From Thermothelomyces thermophilus ATCC 42464 (Eukaryota > Ascomycota > Sordariomycetes > Sordariales > Chaetomiaceae): 64,000 nt of DNA. The position numbers were made by a program, and so were the translations under genes. This document shows, in pieces, positions 1 to 12,417 of this stretch. Below the pieces are notes generated by a model. That model was not told where the DNA came from. It was given only the letters and a program-made list of their open reading frames with translations, and did not search any database. Every line of letters begins with the position of its first letter. Position 1 is the stretch's first letter. The stretch spans positions 4,278,001 to 4,342,000 of the forward strand of contig NC_016472.1 in the NCBI RefSeq assembly GCF_000226095.1, written 5' to 3'.

Positions 1-1
1 C

Positions 2-967
2 CCGGTTCCCACTTCGGAGCCCGCTGAGCCCACTTCGGCCCCTGCTCCCACTTCGGAGCCCGCTGAGCCGGCCCCTGCCCCTCCCTCGTCGTCGTCCAAG
101 GTGGCTCCGTCCCCATCTCCGTCCCCTTCGTCCCCGTCCAAGGGCCCTAATCCCGACAACAACGGCAAGCGGTGGGCCATGACCTACACCCCGTACGCCG
201 AGACTGCTGAGGGTGGCTGCAAGAGCGCCTCCGAGGTAATGGACGATGTCGCCGCCATTGCCAAGGCGGGTTTCAAGGCCCTCCGTGTCTACTCGACCGA
301 CTGCGACACCCTGCCCAACGTTGGTGCCGCTGCTCGCGCCCACGGCCTCCGCCTGATTGTCGGCATCTTCATCGGCAAGGTCGGCTGCGACAACAACAGC
401 CCCGACGTTGCCGACCAGATCAGCGCCCTCAAGGAGTGGAAGGAGTGGGATCTCGTTGACCTGTGCGTCGTCGGCAACGAGGCCCTCTTCAACGGCTTCT
501 GCTCCGTCTCCGAGCTCGCCAGCCTCATCGGCCGCGTCAAGTCGGAGCTCGGCTCGGTCGGTTATAACGGCCCCTTCACCACCACCGACGTCGTCGCCGC
601 CTGGACCAACAACGACGTCTCGGCCATCTGCGACGCCATCGACGTCACCGCCACCAACGCCCACGCCTACTTCAATGCCGACACCGAGCCCGCCGATGCC
701 GGCAAGTTCGTCGCCGGCCAGCTGGCCATTGTCGAGAAGGTCTGCGGCAAGCCCGGCTACGTCATGGAGACCGGCTGGCCCTCGGCCGGCAACTGCAACG
801 GCGTCGCCTGCGCCGGCGAGGCTGAGCAGGCCACCGCCATCCACTCCATCGAGCAGGAGCTCGGCAACAAGGCCGTCTTCTTCTCCTTCCGCAACGACCC
901 GTGGAAGCAGCCCGGCGAGTGCAACTGCGAGCAGCACTGGGGCTGCGCCAACGTCTTCGGCGTTTAA
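2..967 (+). CDS. GH17 glucan endo-1,3-beta-glucosidase, 3' part (5' end outside window)
   Basis: An open frame runs in from the window edge and encodes 321 residues ending at TAA. The visible N-terminal part is a Pro/Ser/Thr/Glu-rich linker (about 55 residues), typical of the stalk of cell-wall-bound fungal glucanases. After it comes a full GH17 (beta/alpha)8 barrel starting near RWAMTYTPYAE. The proton donor Glu is in VVGNEALFNG (codon 479-481) and the nucleophile Glu is in VMETGWPSAG (codon 767-769). Several Cys near the C-terminus (GECNCEQHWGC) probably form disulfides. By family it should cut or rearrange beta-1,3-glucan in the wall (BtgE/Scw-like). Signal peptide and start codon lie upstream and cannot be seen. 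A GTG at 101 lies inside the linker and is not a plausible start. The linker DNA carries a direct 23-bp repeat (8-30 and 47-69) encoding PTSEPAE. Confidence 0.93.
   Translation, partial: PVPTSEPAEPTSAPAPTSEPAEPAPAPPSSSSKVAPSPSPSPSSPSKGPNPDNNGKRWAMTYTPYAETAEGGCKSASEVMDDVAAIAKAGFKALRVYSTDCDTLPNVGAAARAHGLRLIVGIFIGKVGCDNNSPDVADQISALKEWKEWDLVDLCVVGNEALFNGFCSVSELASLIGRVKSELGSVGYNGPFTTTDVVAAWTNNDVSAICDAIDVTATNAHAYFNADTEPADAGKFVAGQLAIVEKVCGKPGYVMETGWPSAGNCNGVACAGEAEQATAIHSIEQELGNKAVFFSFRNDPWKQPGECNCEQHWGCANVFGV
8..69 (+). repeat. 23-bp direct repeat in GH17 linker
   Basis: The sequence starting CCCACTTCGGAGCCCGCTGA occurs at 8-30 and again at 47-69, in frame. It encodes the PTSEPAE unit of the low-complexity stalk. 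The upstream part of the array, if any, is outside the window. Such coding minisatellites vary in copy number between strains in fungal wall proteins. Confidence 0.8.
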
Positions 968-3009
968 GCTCTCTTCCAGCCGACTCTGGTCCGCACGCCT
1001 CCCCCTCTCACTTGTGGGCAGCTCATCTTTCCACAATATATAAATTCTATTTCTCAGCCGGCAGCTACGCCCCGTCTCCCGTCATGATCTAAGTTTGTAT
1101 ATATATATATGTGTGTGTGTATCCCCCCGTTCACCTACTTCTGATCGGTGGCCTGTCAAGCAAACATATTTATATATATGTACACCCCGCTAGGTCAAGG
1201 GCAATGAGAAATCCGCTTCGGTTGGAAATACCCACAAAGGAGAGACACCCAACCGGCGTCTTGCGCGATGGACGAAAGAGAGAAACAAAACTTGTGGTAA
1301 TGTGTGCTGTTGTCCGGTGTGGAGTTCGTTATGATGTCGTTTATGATTTAACCGAGCACGCCGTACTTCCTATTCATAATGTGTATATAATTGAGCCTGA
1401 CCTTGGTTTCTTTCCTCTTAGCCTGTTGTCAGCCAATCCTCTCTGTCTTCTGTGCCTGCCGAATAAGTCAGTCCCCCAACTTTTCCGGGTTGCCCGTATG
1501 TATCGACGACTCCGACGTGACCACTCCCATTGCTTTTCCTGGAGACTACCTAGGGGTGCCTCCGCATTAGGTTCAAGGCTGAGAAAGATGGTCCCCGGGT
1601 AATCCGAGCACCGAAGCCCGCTTTGGGAAAAAAAAACCAAGGTTCCTTGACTGGTTGTGTCCAGCACAACACCCCCTCTACATGTATGTACAGTACTTAC
1701 CTACTTACATACATACCTTACATACAAGTATGTACGTATGTGCATATAACTCAAGCACAAGCGCGGGACCGGGCGCGACATGAGACGTCCATAGCTCCCT
1801 TCTACGCCACTAACTAGCTCTTGAGCGAGACGCGGAACACCAGGTCTTTACTTTTCTCCTTCAATTCCTATGCTATAATATAGGTGCCGAGAGTGGGCGT
1901 AGCCACGACAAGGGAATGGCCCGGGCAAGAGTTCCCGTCAGTGTCGGGTATCTTATCTTGTCTGGGAAGAACTTCCCGCCGCTACCGCCGCCGCTACTGC
2001 TGCTGGTAATGTGTGAAACATTGGCTGGCTTCCTTCCCATTGTGTGTAATTCGTACACTACGGAGTCCCAAAGGAAGTAATAACACACAAGCCCATCCCA
2101 TCCCCACTCATGATCTTGTAGCGAGTATTGCTGTTGTACTTCAACACCTGTCGAGGCTCTGCAGGTACTTCAATCGAGGATATTGCCAAATTTCAAAACG
2201 TCATGAGCCGTATTTCCTACGCTCGGATGAATTGAACGGAGAGGCAAGGGCGTGTACGGTGCCTCAACTATCATGCTACCATGGTTATATATAAATGCCC
2301 GTCCACATCGCCCACTCATGGAACGTAAATGCTCGACTAAGCGGAACCATAAGCCCATCAAGCCTCCTGGTTGCCAATGATCAACAACCTATTTCTTGAT
2401 TCATCATGCCCAGAGCCTTGATCATCCCAGAGGATTATGACCCGGATTTCGGCCCCGTTCACTGGTGGGCGTTTAGTTGTAGGAGTTTGAGGATTCTTCC
2501 CATGTCCATTCTCAATTACGCCCACCTGCACAGTCATAGTCATAGCAGCGCGCAGAAGAACGCTGAGTGACAACTCCTGGCAGAAAAATATTCTGCGAAG
2601 ACCCAATATCTTGTGCCTAAAGCACTTGGTGTCTGTCTAAGACGCAGCATCCATTGTCCCAATCACTTTTCTAGCGCGGTTTCCCACCCAAGCCCCCCCT
2701 TTTCATTCTGTCCGGCGGGGTCTTTCTGTGATGCTGGGCTGAAGAAAGACGAAGCCTTCGGGAGATCGCGGCTCCGACAATGAGCTTCGGGCATCGTGGC
2801 CTCGCATCATCATGGAAAAGAGATCGATGTGCTCGCAGTATTGGGCTCCATCATCTTGTGCGCCAGATCGATGATGTTGTGTGTCGAGCCCTTCGATGCT
2901 TCAAAGACTTCTTGGCTAATGTCTTTTCCTGATGCTTTCCGTCGCGTTGGATGGGTTGCTGGTGGTGAACTCATATGCTGTTGCTCGTATCCAACGCTCC
3001 CCAGCATCC
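968..3009. other. Intergenic region between GH17 gene and WD40 gene
   Basis: No supported gene lies here; the open frames have no coding character. The stretch holds a (TA)n(TG)n microsatellite near 1096-1122. It also has a TACATAC/GTATGTAC-rich tract at about 1681-1745 and one near-match to the dispersed word TACGGAGTA at 2059-2066. The two flanking genes converge, so it holds both 3' ends. Confidence 0.6.
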
Positions 3010-5251
3010 TCAAAACGGGTCCAGATCGACGTGAGCAGCAGCTTTCCCGCGCATTCGATACCGGCTTTTTCTGGACTGCCTCTCCTCGGTGAACACCGAC
3101 TGCGGCCAGTCTTGTTTGTCCTCGCAGTCCGAGTTCCGTGAGCATTCGTCTCCTTGGCCGCACCTTTCCAGCTGCAAGATGCCTCCACGCGCGCGGTCGC
3201 AGCAAAGCACCAGAAGATCTTGACCACCATTCTCGAAGGAAATACCCCCGAGCTCACTGAACACGTCGACCGTCTGCTTGGATCGGAAGGTCTGAGCATC
3301 GATGATGTTGATGAAGTCGGCCTCCTCGGCGGCGACAAGAACCCGCTTGCCGCTGCCGATGGGCGAGAAGCGCAGACTCCGCACGCCCGCCATCTCGCTT
3401 CGTATCGTACAGACAGAGACTGCGTTTCCTGCGCTGTCAGTGAACCGGCGAGCATCCCATATCTTGACCGTCTTGTCCTGGAACGCCGTGGCAATGGTCC
3501 ACCCATCGTCAGCCCAGTCACAGGCAAAGCCGTAGTCCCGGTGTCCGGATAACCTCTGTAAAATATCTGGCTGGCCTTTTGGAAAGGTCGACTCGGCGGC
3601 CGTGATGATTACATCGAGGCTGTCGCCCACCATGACGCGTAGCCGTCCGTCCGGTGACAAAGCAGTGCAATTCGGGGCGAATTCATGCACTTCTTCAGAC
3701 AGCCAGGTCTCGGCGGCGAGATCCAGGACACGGAAGCAATTATCGTTGGACGCAAAGGCCGCCAGGGGAGTCGTCGATGTTCGGGCCTGATAAACAGCCA
3801 CGTGGTTCGTGATGCCACTGACGCTGTTTGTGATGACACCTTCGTGGCAGGCTGTGTTGTCTGGCTCGCCCGAGTCCAAGTGGCGAAGCAGATACTGGCC
3901 ACTAAAACCGCCCGCAACCAGAACACCGTGGCCAGCGGCCAAGGTCGAGACTTGGGAGTGAGGGGCGTCGCTCAGCTCCATGACGGGTCGACCGTGGCCG
4001 GACATGGGGTTGAACTGCTGGACGGAACCAATAGCGGGGTAGAATACGCGCGAACGCGAGGTGCTCGCAAGCACGTTGCGCAGCTGGAAATGCGACAGGT
4101 GAACGTTCCACCTGATGTCCATACGCCGAAATCTGAAGAAACTGTCCCTGCGCGGAAGAGCAACGTCCGGGAGATCGGGCTGCGGCGTGATGAATCAGCT
4201 TTCCCCTTCCGCTTACCGAGTAGCAAAGCCAGCAGGACGCACTCACCGTCCACCTGTCCGAGCCAGGAATGTTCATATAGTTGCTGTATGTCAATAGCCG
4301 GCGCTCCCTGGCGTCTCGTCTTGTAACCCCTATGTCTTCCCAGTCAATTCCCTGGAAATCACACTGATCCCCCTCCAGGTCGTCATATTCAATTGACTTG
4401 TCCTCGAAGGACAGGAGCCTGTTGACCCTAGCAGGCCAGGGACAACTCCCTCGAGCCGTGCCGTGCAAAATCCGGCTCTGGCGCGCCCAGTGGTGGAGGA
4501 AGTCAACCAGGCCGGGGTTGGACGATCCGATCGTCGCAGGGTTCGGGTTTGAGAGGGAGAACGGGTGTGTCCAAGCGAGTCCCGGAGGAAGCGGATCCCA
4601 AGCGAGGGCGGCGAACGGTGCTGTGGCCATAAACGTTGCGGCCTGTGCATGGGCGCCAATGGTTGCGGTCTGCGCTTCGGGTGTCACGGCTGGATCGGCT
4701 GCGATATCAGACTCCGGGTTGCTGCTGCCATCCGCAGCCCAGGGAAGCTCGGCGTCGCTGTCTGACCCTATCGAATCATCGGTGTCCGGGACCCCGTCGG
4801 CAAAGAGCTGGTTGACCACATAGTCCACCAGTGGCGCGCCGGCGTCATCCGACATGTCCAGGCTGTCTGAATCGTAGGGATCCAGATGATCTTGATAGGT
4901 GGCGGGCTCTCCAAGAGAAAACTGTTGGGAATGGATGGGACAGGCGTGTTGACCAGCTGAATGGAGCGCGATGTCGACATCGTCATCATCCGTGCCCTCG
5001 TCGTCTTCCCCTTCCTCCTGGTCATCGTCTGGCTCGTCAAGGCCCTGATCCTCGTCGTCGGCGTCGTCGAGGGTATAGGACGACACCTCGCTTTCGTGAT
5101 CGCGGTTGCTCTCGCTATCGGGATTGAGTGTTGCTTGCGATGAAGAGACCGAGGAGTCGGTGGCGAGAGGCCCGAGTCTGCGGGGGAGATCATGCGCAGG
5201 CGGTGACGCCATGGGGAGAGGCGCCATGATCGGCATGGCGGAGAGTGGCAT
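3010..5251 (-). CDS. WD40 repeat protein with acidic N-terminus, two exons
   Basis: Exons read 5251-4247 and 4179-3010 on the minus strand. The 67-bp intron (4180-4246) has donor GTGAGT, a CTGAT branch site and acceptor GCAG, phase 0. The product is about 724 residues. Residues 1-330 are low-complexity with a strongly acidic Asp/Glu stretch (EDQGLDEPDDDQEEGEDDEG). The second half has degenerate WD40 repeats, the clearest being DKTVKIWDARR near residue 572 after GHRDYGFACDWADDG. The RRMDIRWNVHLSHFQLRN stretch at the exon 2 start and the overall form recall the uncharacterised S. pombe C2A9.03-type WD40 family; this is from memory. A propeller suggests a protein-interaction scaffold, and no catalytic motif is visible. 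The last 40 residues are Arg/Lys-rich and less protein-like, so the true C-terminus may differ through an unseen intron. Confidence 0.8.
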
Positions 5252-7992
5252 CTGAAATACGATGCGGTGAGCTGGGCGGCAGCCGGTGACGCGGGCTACA
5301 TCGGCCCGGCTGGGGGATGCCCTTCAAATTCTTGCTTTCCCAAATGCCGCCCTTCCGCGTCCTTTCCACTCCGCCACTCGGGCGCGAGGCGTTCTGCTTA
5401 ACCGACCGAATGCCCTGTGGGGTCCAAAATGGAATAGGCGCGGACCAGCGACTTGGGTCGCTCGGCCAGGGGACAGACCAGAGGGAATCGAGCCAGTCGC
5501 CGACGGTTATCACGCCCGTCGACGACCACTAGTCCACCCTTGGAGCGGGAGGGCTCAGTCTCAGCGGCAGCTGTGTGTGTGCCTTCCACGTCGTATTCCG
5601 ACGTCGAGTCGGGGAGATGGCTGGGCAATACGGATTATATATATATATGTGTGTGTGTGTGTATGTGTGAATGTATGTACGGAGTACGACTTTCAGATAG
5701 ACGTCGGGAAAAAAAAAAAAAAAAGAATCAAAGAAGAAGAGAAAGACCCCTGTCTTGCTTTTTAGAGCGGGTCGCGTCGAGAAGAGGAGGAACAAGCCCG
5801 ATACTTGAGAGCAATACCTGGAAGTCCAATATGTCTCCCAGGTTGCTACACTCGCCCCAGATTCGGTAGAAGTGACGAGTGAACGACGAATTGGGCTGCT
5901 GATGAGTGGGGATTCCGGAGGTGCTGGGGTGCTAATGTGGACTCGGCCGCTGCTACCCAGTGCAGATGCATGACCGGGTCTCAGCTTCGCACTGTTCTGG
6001 AGAAGGCAGACAGACTAGGGTATCAACTGGTGTAATCCGTAGTGTACTGTCGAAAGAAAGGCAAGCCTGGCGAGATGCTCGCTTGCTTTGCCTTCCACCA
6101 AATTTCTAAGCTTAATGTACCTTACGCATGTGCAATCGGTTACATATATTGAATTTTGACCCTGCTGCCCATACTAGAAGGCACTCTCTGTATGTAGTAC
6201 ATACATACATACCAGGTGCCCACCTTCTACAGTCATGTATGTACCCCCCCCCCCCCCCCAAAAAAAAAAAAATGGAAAGGGCGCCCAGCCATCGACTTTC
6301 CCCATTGAACTCCGCCTCTGGGGTCCGAACCTCTCCGGCTTCAATCTGTTGGTTTCTCGCCCATGACTCCCAGATACAACAAAACAGCAACAACGACAAA
6401 AAAAGCAAATCAAGGAGAAACTCTGGGTTGCAGGACCCAACCATCTCCTCGCGCTGTGTAGCGTATGTACTGTACATACATACATTACATACTCGAGTGG
6501 GAAGAGGTGGGGGACCGCAGACAGATGGCCAGCGATGTGTATACTCCGTACTTAGTGTGGTAATGGACAATGAGCCAGCAATTTCCCAAGTCGGCTTCGT
6601 CGAGTCCCGATGGCAGGCACGCAAAAATGCATGCTGCATGCGGGGTGCTGAGTTGGGGGAGCTTCGGGCTCCAAGACGGACAGACAGAGGAACTTCGGAG
6701 CCATGCCACCAGGCCGTGCAACCCACCCCTTATGCTCAACTTGTCGCCTTGCATCAGCCGTTCCGAGTCACGGCTTCTTCGCCTTTCCTCGTACCCGCAC
6801 TCTGTGACCACCCGACGCGTCGCCGTGGTTGGGTCGAGACGCACGATCCCTCAGGTGGACGGTTGGAGGCGCACTACCTGCCGTATGTGTATGTACCTAC
6901 ATACATACATATATTAGGTCCTCATGCTAACCGCCACTATGCTCGTAGTGGTGCTACCATGCTCAGTAAAGAAGCATAGTGTAACTATGGGGATAGTTAC
7001 ACTAAGGGAAGGGATTGTCCGCTGCTCCAGTCCCGCGGCAACCCCATTACACGCACCCTCCCCGGTCTCGTCTTGACCCAACGTGGCTCTTCCCCTTTCT
7101 CCAGTGCAAAGGAACAGCGCCCGTCAATGTGATGCATCACAAAAAAGCTCATGGGCCTGCATGCGCTGCGTGGACTGCGGTTGGCTGCATCATCCCCCAT
7201 TTCCACGTTGGCGGGTCTTCTGGGTGGCTGACCGCTGGTGTGGCTTTCACTCGATCCTCACCGGATGTCTCAGGAAACCGATTGGGAGACCACTGCCCAT
7301 CTTGGCTTGTGACGGTGGCGTTCGGTCAAGAGTTCGTGGCGCCCCTCCGTTCTGTTTCTGCGCGGGGGGGTGTCTCCCACAGTCGGACCGGTCCGACCAG
7401 GAAGTGTAATCCGTGCCGAGCAGTCATCTTTTTGCTCTGCAAGGAACTTCAGCACCACGCAACAGCATGATGCTGGGGTCTGCGGCAGACAAAACCTCCA
7501 TGACGCTTGAAAATCAGACTGATATTGATATTAACAGCGTACTAAGGAATCTTCATGCGACTATGTATGTACAAGCGCCGCCATGCTCATCATAAACCAA
7601 GGCATTGAGAAGGGCCAAGACGTGCGCCATCCAGATGCTATCCACGTCCCGTCTAACCGCTGGTATCATGGCCGATGAAAAATAAAAAACAGGGCCTGAG
7701 GGCAGTGTGAGGAAAAGCGAAGATAAGCACGGAAGAAAATTCGCCGAGTCTCAAACCACCAAACCCCTCCCATCCTTCCTCTCCCCATCCTTCGTTCCCC
7801 AAAAAAACAAAAAAAAAAAAAAAAAATATTCCGCCAACACGACGCTGGCAACCCCTCAGCTGAGAGCCAAAATAAAGCAGCCGCGCTGGCATGAACGGGT
7901 CTAAGCCGCTGAAGAATATCACTCCAAGCAAGCAAGGAGTTGGGAAAAAAAAGACCAAGAAAAAAAAATACCTCCGAACAAAAGTCCCAAGC
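5252..7992. other. Intergenic region between WD40 gene and chitin synthase
   Basis: No supported gene. It contains a (TA)n(TG)n microsatellite at about 5637-5662 and an A-tract near 5709-5724. A C16 run joins directly to an A13 run at 6244-6272. ATAC/GTAT tracts lie near 6196-6215, 6470-6492 and 6893-6912. Two copies of TACGGAGTA sit at 5678-5686 and 6542-6550 (the second inverted). A perfect inverted repeat is at 6977-7004 and a 14-bp palindrome at 7128-7141. It is upstream of the WD40 gene and downstream of the chitin synthase. Confidence 0.6.
6977..7004. repeat. Perfect 12-bp inverted repeat with GGGG loop
   Basis: TAGTGTAACTAT at 6977-6988 is followed by GGGG and then its exact reverse complement at 6993-7004. 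A second, weaker inverted repeat (CCACTA, six-base spacer, TAGTGG) lies just upstream at 6934-6951. It lies in noncoding DNA about 1 kb downstream of the chitin synthase stop. It could form a stem-loop in RNA or a cruciform; no function is shown. Confidence 0.7.
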
Positions 7993-10900
7993 TCAATGAT
8001 CCGAGTAGTAACCGTCGTACGGACCATGGCCATGGGATAGGCTCCCGCTGCCGACAACGTTTTCAGTTGAACCCCAATAGCTGTTGTTGCGGATTCTGCG
8101 GTCACGCTCAAACTCGGCCCACCGCTTCATGGTGATCTTGCTGCTGTCGAACTCGCCCTCGTACTCGATGCCTGCTTTCTTGGTCTTCTCGTTCGCGGTC
8201 TTTCTGGTGTCGCCCCAGGAGAAATCGTCAAACTTCCAGAAAGAGTAGGTTGGGAGGATAAAGTTCCAGACGGGCAGCGAAAGCAGGTAGATTAACATCC
8301 AAAGGACATACGACCAGCTGTGTGCTGTGACGACGATCAGCACCGCTGGCAGGCCGAGAATCAAGGCGAGCAGGACGAGCGGGATGATCTGTGGAGGCGA
8401 ATGAATGATGGAAATAATGACTAACAAACCAACGTTAGATTCAGGGACACCGCTAGGGCCGAGGGCCGACCTTATTGTACTTACCGACATAGAAAGTGAA
8501 GGCAATGGCGGCGGGCAAGACAAGGGTGCCGATGAGCTCGATAAAGACGATGAACTGCATGCTGAAGCAGAACGTGCCACACAGATCCTTGACAAGGACG
8601 AGCTCCATCAGATTGTGAATGGTCGAGTTGATCCACCGACGGCGTTGGGAAAGCAGCACCATGAACTTGTCCGGCACCGTCGTCTTGCATACAGCCTGCG
8701 GCACGAACACCTGCTTGCGCTTGGGGAAGGTTCGCAGCATAAGAGTCGACAAATACCGGTCCTCTCCCAGAAGCAAGAGGTTCTTCTTGTGCAGGGTATC
8801 AACCACGTTCTCCGAGTAGTGCTCAACCACATCTGGGTTCGCCAGGATCGGGACCCAGTAATTCTGAGCGCCCTTGGGCGCCTTGATGCGGTACATGCAG
8901 AAACATCCGGGAAGGCAGGTGACACCGCCAAAGACCGACTCGAAGGACTTGGCAAGATGATGGGAGATGAAGTACTCGAAGACCTGAATGGCCGAAACCC
9001 AACTGGCCCGCTTGTTCGCAATCTTGGTTTCGCCGCACAAACCCATGATCTCCGGGTCTTTGACCATGGCAGATATCATGTGCGTCAGACTGTCGGGGAA
9101 GACTTTCGTATCGGCGTCCACCATGAGTACGACTTCATAGAAGTCGGGCGAGATGCCCGTAACCTTCCACAGTCCGTTAAACATCTCGTACTCGAGTTCT
9201 GTCATCCGCTCGTCGAACATAACCTTTTGGAGGAAGGACATCAGGATGATCTGACTGTCGCGCTTGCCGCGGTTCCCCGGTTTCGCCTTGGTCGCTTCGT
9301 CCGGAGTACCGCATTTCACGACAACCATCATGGGAACCCGCTGCTGCTTCTCCGGCGGAATGGCCGAGTTCGCGCCGTAGTCGTAGAAACCCGAGTAGAC
9401 CTTGGCCATGTTGTGACGCTTGGAGCCGGTGGCAACGGCGACGTACGAGAATGCTTGGACTTCCTCCGGCGGGGTGCTGTGATCCTTCAACATGCCGAGG
9501 ACAATGTCCGGGGTCGAAAACTCTTCTCCTTTCCCCTTGATGATGCCATCGCAGATGACGAGGATCACCTTGTGACTGTTTGGATAATCCGTCATGGCAA
9601 TCGAGTCCAAAGTCGTACGAATACCAAGCTCACCCTCCGAGTATGCAGTAACCAAGCAGATCGCATGGGCCAGGGGGAAGCCGAAGGGCATCCAGTCCGA
9701 AGGAGGCTGAGGAACCACGGCCTCGTGGATGAAGCCAGCAGGCCCGAGCCCGTCAGTGGCGCTGTTACTCGTGGCATACGGATCGGACTTGAGGAAGCTT
9801 GACCGACTGTCGTTACCTTGCCGATATATCGAATTGGGGCTGAGGAGTTGGCCGGCGGCGTTCTGGCTCGTCATGGTGGTGGGGACCCCAGACTTCCGAT
9901 TAGCACGTTCGTTGCCGTAGACGGCCGAGAACCGAGACGTTGTGGGTAGAATGCTGCTGCGCTTGCTTTGCCGGTCGGAAGAACCGTTGACGCTGCTGCC
10001 AATGTCTCCTGGCATGCGGGGCGGAGCGCGGTAGATGTCCTCACTCCAGTCCTCAATCTGCTTGTTGCGTTTCCGCGGGTCCGACGTCTGGGACGTCTTG
10101 GCGGCAGCATAGGTTTTGCTTATGAACCATTGGAAGACCAGAGCGAGCACAAATCTTGCGATAACAACAGAGAGAATCAAGACGAGCGAGATATACAAAA
10201 CGACCTGAGACGCGATGCACCCGACGGTGTCCGTATCGACAACCCCGACCTTCAAGATCTCCTCGAAGCACTCGGCATACTGCTTGTCGTTGGAGGACTG
10301 AAACGCGCGGGTGATGTCGCGCCCTCGGATGGCCTGGTTTGCTGCCGAATTGCGGTCCCTCAGCTCCTTGAAGCGGTCGGGATAGGTAACCTGGGAGTCG
10401 TTGAACCAGTTCAGAAGGTCTAGATCAAGAACGTTACCCGAATAGACAACCAGGTTGCGGGAATTGTTCTTGATGTCATCCCAGGTGAAGTAAACGTCAG
10501 CCGCTCCAGTGAGTTGCAGATAAAAGGAGTCGCGGGCGGCAGCGCTGGTGTGACAGGCGTAACCGAGGTAGTATGGGATTGTCAAGTTGGGTTTCGACGA
10601 ACCATCCTGGTTGAACGTTGTGCAAGGGAAGTACCAGGCCAGATTGCCGTCGTCATCGGTTGGGACGTCGGAATCCGGGGCTGCTTTGATGAGCCCCTTG
10701 CACTTGCCATTGACGTTCTGGAACAGGAAACTCCCGTCCTTACCGCCGTGCTTTTCCGGGAGGTCAAAAAGCACGTTCGCGCCGCTGCCGTCCAGACGGC
10801 GGGGAATGCCCTCCGCCGGAGGGTGATGGGACTGCGAAAGATCGTAGGCCGATCCGTGGAAGATCATGTAACCGGTCCCGACCTCATTCACACGTAAACG

Positions 10901-11722
10901 CAACGGCGGGTTGCCGCAGACGACTTGGGTAAACCCGAACGTGAGGAAACCGACAACGGCCATGATGAAAAGAATGATGCTGATAAGACCCATCTTTTCC
11001 CTCCAGGCCCTCTGCTGGGCCTTGGAGGGCAAACCAAAGCATTTGAGAGCGAATCCGGGGGCCCAGAACGTCACGATGGCGCAGTAGATATTCCAGAGAC
11101 TCGGTGGCCGCAACTGCTCGTCCACTTCTCGTTGACGCTTCGATTTCAAGTCTTTGCTGATCTTGCCGTGTTTCGCCCCGCTCGATGCCTTGCCCCTTGT
11201 CCGACCTGACTTCTCCGCCTCGGCCGCACGGTGCTTTGTTGATCGATGCCTCCTGGGCGGGGTGACGTCTGAGAGAGCCTCGTCGTTCCTCGAAGCGGAG
11301 CCCGACAGGTCGGTCGTCCCTTCCAGATCTTCCACGATCGGGTCATTGCCCGTCGAAGAAGGCAATGTATTCATGTTTGCAGCATGTTTCCGGTAGTGAT
11401 AGTTCGGGTGGTCTTTCCCTATCCTATTCCTCTCCGGGCGGACCAGGCTCCTCTTGCGCTGAAAAGGGGGGTCGATGGGCTGTCCATGGGGTGACGAGGG
11501 CGACAAAGGGGTTCTCTCTATTTCCGGATTAGGAGACGCAATAGTCTCGGCGAAGGAAGATGCTGATGGCCCACGTTGATGGAGAGATTGCCCGCCGCTG
11601 ACCGGAGCATAGCTGCCGGCCTCGAGATCGGCAGGGCGCGACTGGCGCCGCGACTGCGAGTGTCGGTAGCTATGGCGTTCTTCGTACGAGGGCGTCGCGC
11701 CCGGTCTCTCGGGGAGTGACAT
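7993..11722 (-). CDS. chs-4: Class IV chitin synthase (Chs3-type), two exons
   Basis: Exons read 11722-8485 and 8420-7993. The 64-bp intron (8421-8484) has donor GTAAGT, branch CTAAC and acceptor TTAG. The product is 1221 residues, the usual size of class IV enzymes. Start is the ATG at 11722 (MSLPERPG); the frame is open slightly upstream but without an ATG. It polymerises UDP-GlcNAc into chitin at the plasma membrane. Residues 1-240 are a disordered cytosolic tail containing [15 protein letters not shown] membrane span lies near 242-264, a luminal region carries [19 protein letters not shown] (cytochrome b5-like in this class), and a second span lies near 511-535. The GT2 core has MVDADT (about 866), GEDRYLST (about 987) and QRRRWINST (about 1024), followed by C-terminal spans. 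The enzyme class needs an Skt5/Chs4 activator, and the next gene encodes one. Confidence 0.96.
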
Positions 11723-12417
11723 GGTTGCTGGGAAAATCAACCAAAATTAGCGATCGCGATCAGAGATGAGAGAAGCACGGAGCGCGATCGAGCGGGAGAT
11801 CCGCCCAATGCGATCAGGCCTCTTGTTGGCGATCGCCTCGACAGCGCGACGACAGCGGAAAGGAATGGGCGGAGGAGCAACGCGGTCGATGTTTGGAGAC
11901 TAGAGACCGGCCAATCACCTCGCAGGCCGAGAACGTTGTTGGCGCCACCGCCAGCGAAAGAGAGAGAAAGGTGACCTACAAGGTGCAAGGTTTTGGCCCG
12001 GAAACGGCTAGTTGAGACCGGATGGAAGTTGGCGTCCTTGCAGGCTGCTGCCCAGTTCTGCTGCAGGGGGGCGAGGAGGCCACTCAGAAGTGGGCGCAAT
12101 GTGTTGATTGCCGGGAGAAAAAAAGGAATTTTTGTGCGGTTGATCCGGATTTCACCAAACGAAGGAAGGAGGCGTTTGAATGCTTGAGTGCCTCGTGTTG
12201 ACCAGGCTGCTATTCCGTGCTCCGCAAGATTCAAAGGCGGTGCAGCGGCACAGGAATAGGTAGAAGTGGGCGAGTCGGCTGAGTTGAGCAATGAAGCGAA
12301 TTAAACCGGGCACCGGGCGCGAAGAGGACGGCGACTGGCTGGGCGAAAGCAAGGCGGCACGGGATTTAGCAGCGGTTTCAAGGGCAACGGCAATCGAAGA
12401 CAATCGAGTCACCCTCG

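Noticed and set aside
1111-1602. 163-codon open frame on plus strand
   Set aside because: Low-complexity start in a TA/TG microsatellite, no domain, poor codon use, and a competing frame on the other strand; chance.
1681-1745. TACATAC/GTATGTAC tract as a transposon end
   Set aside because: It is a simple tetranucleotide repeat with no target duplication or coding sequence nearby.
8405-9802. 465-codon plus-strand frame opposite the chitin synthase
   Set aside because: It mirrors the third-position bias of the true gene on the other strand and has no recognisable domain.
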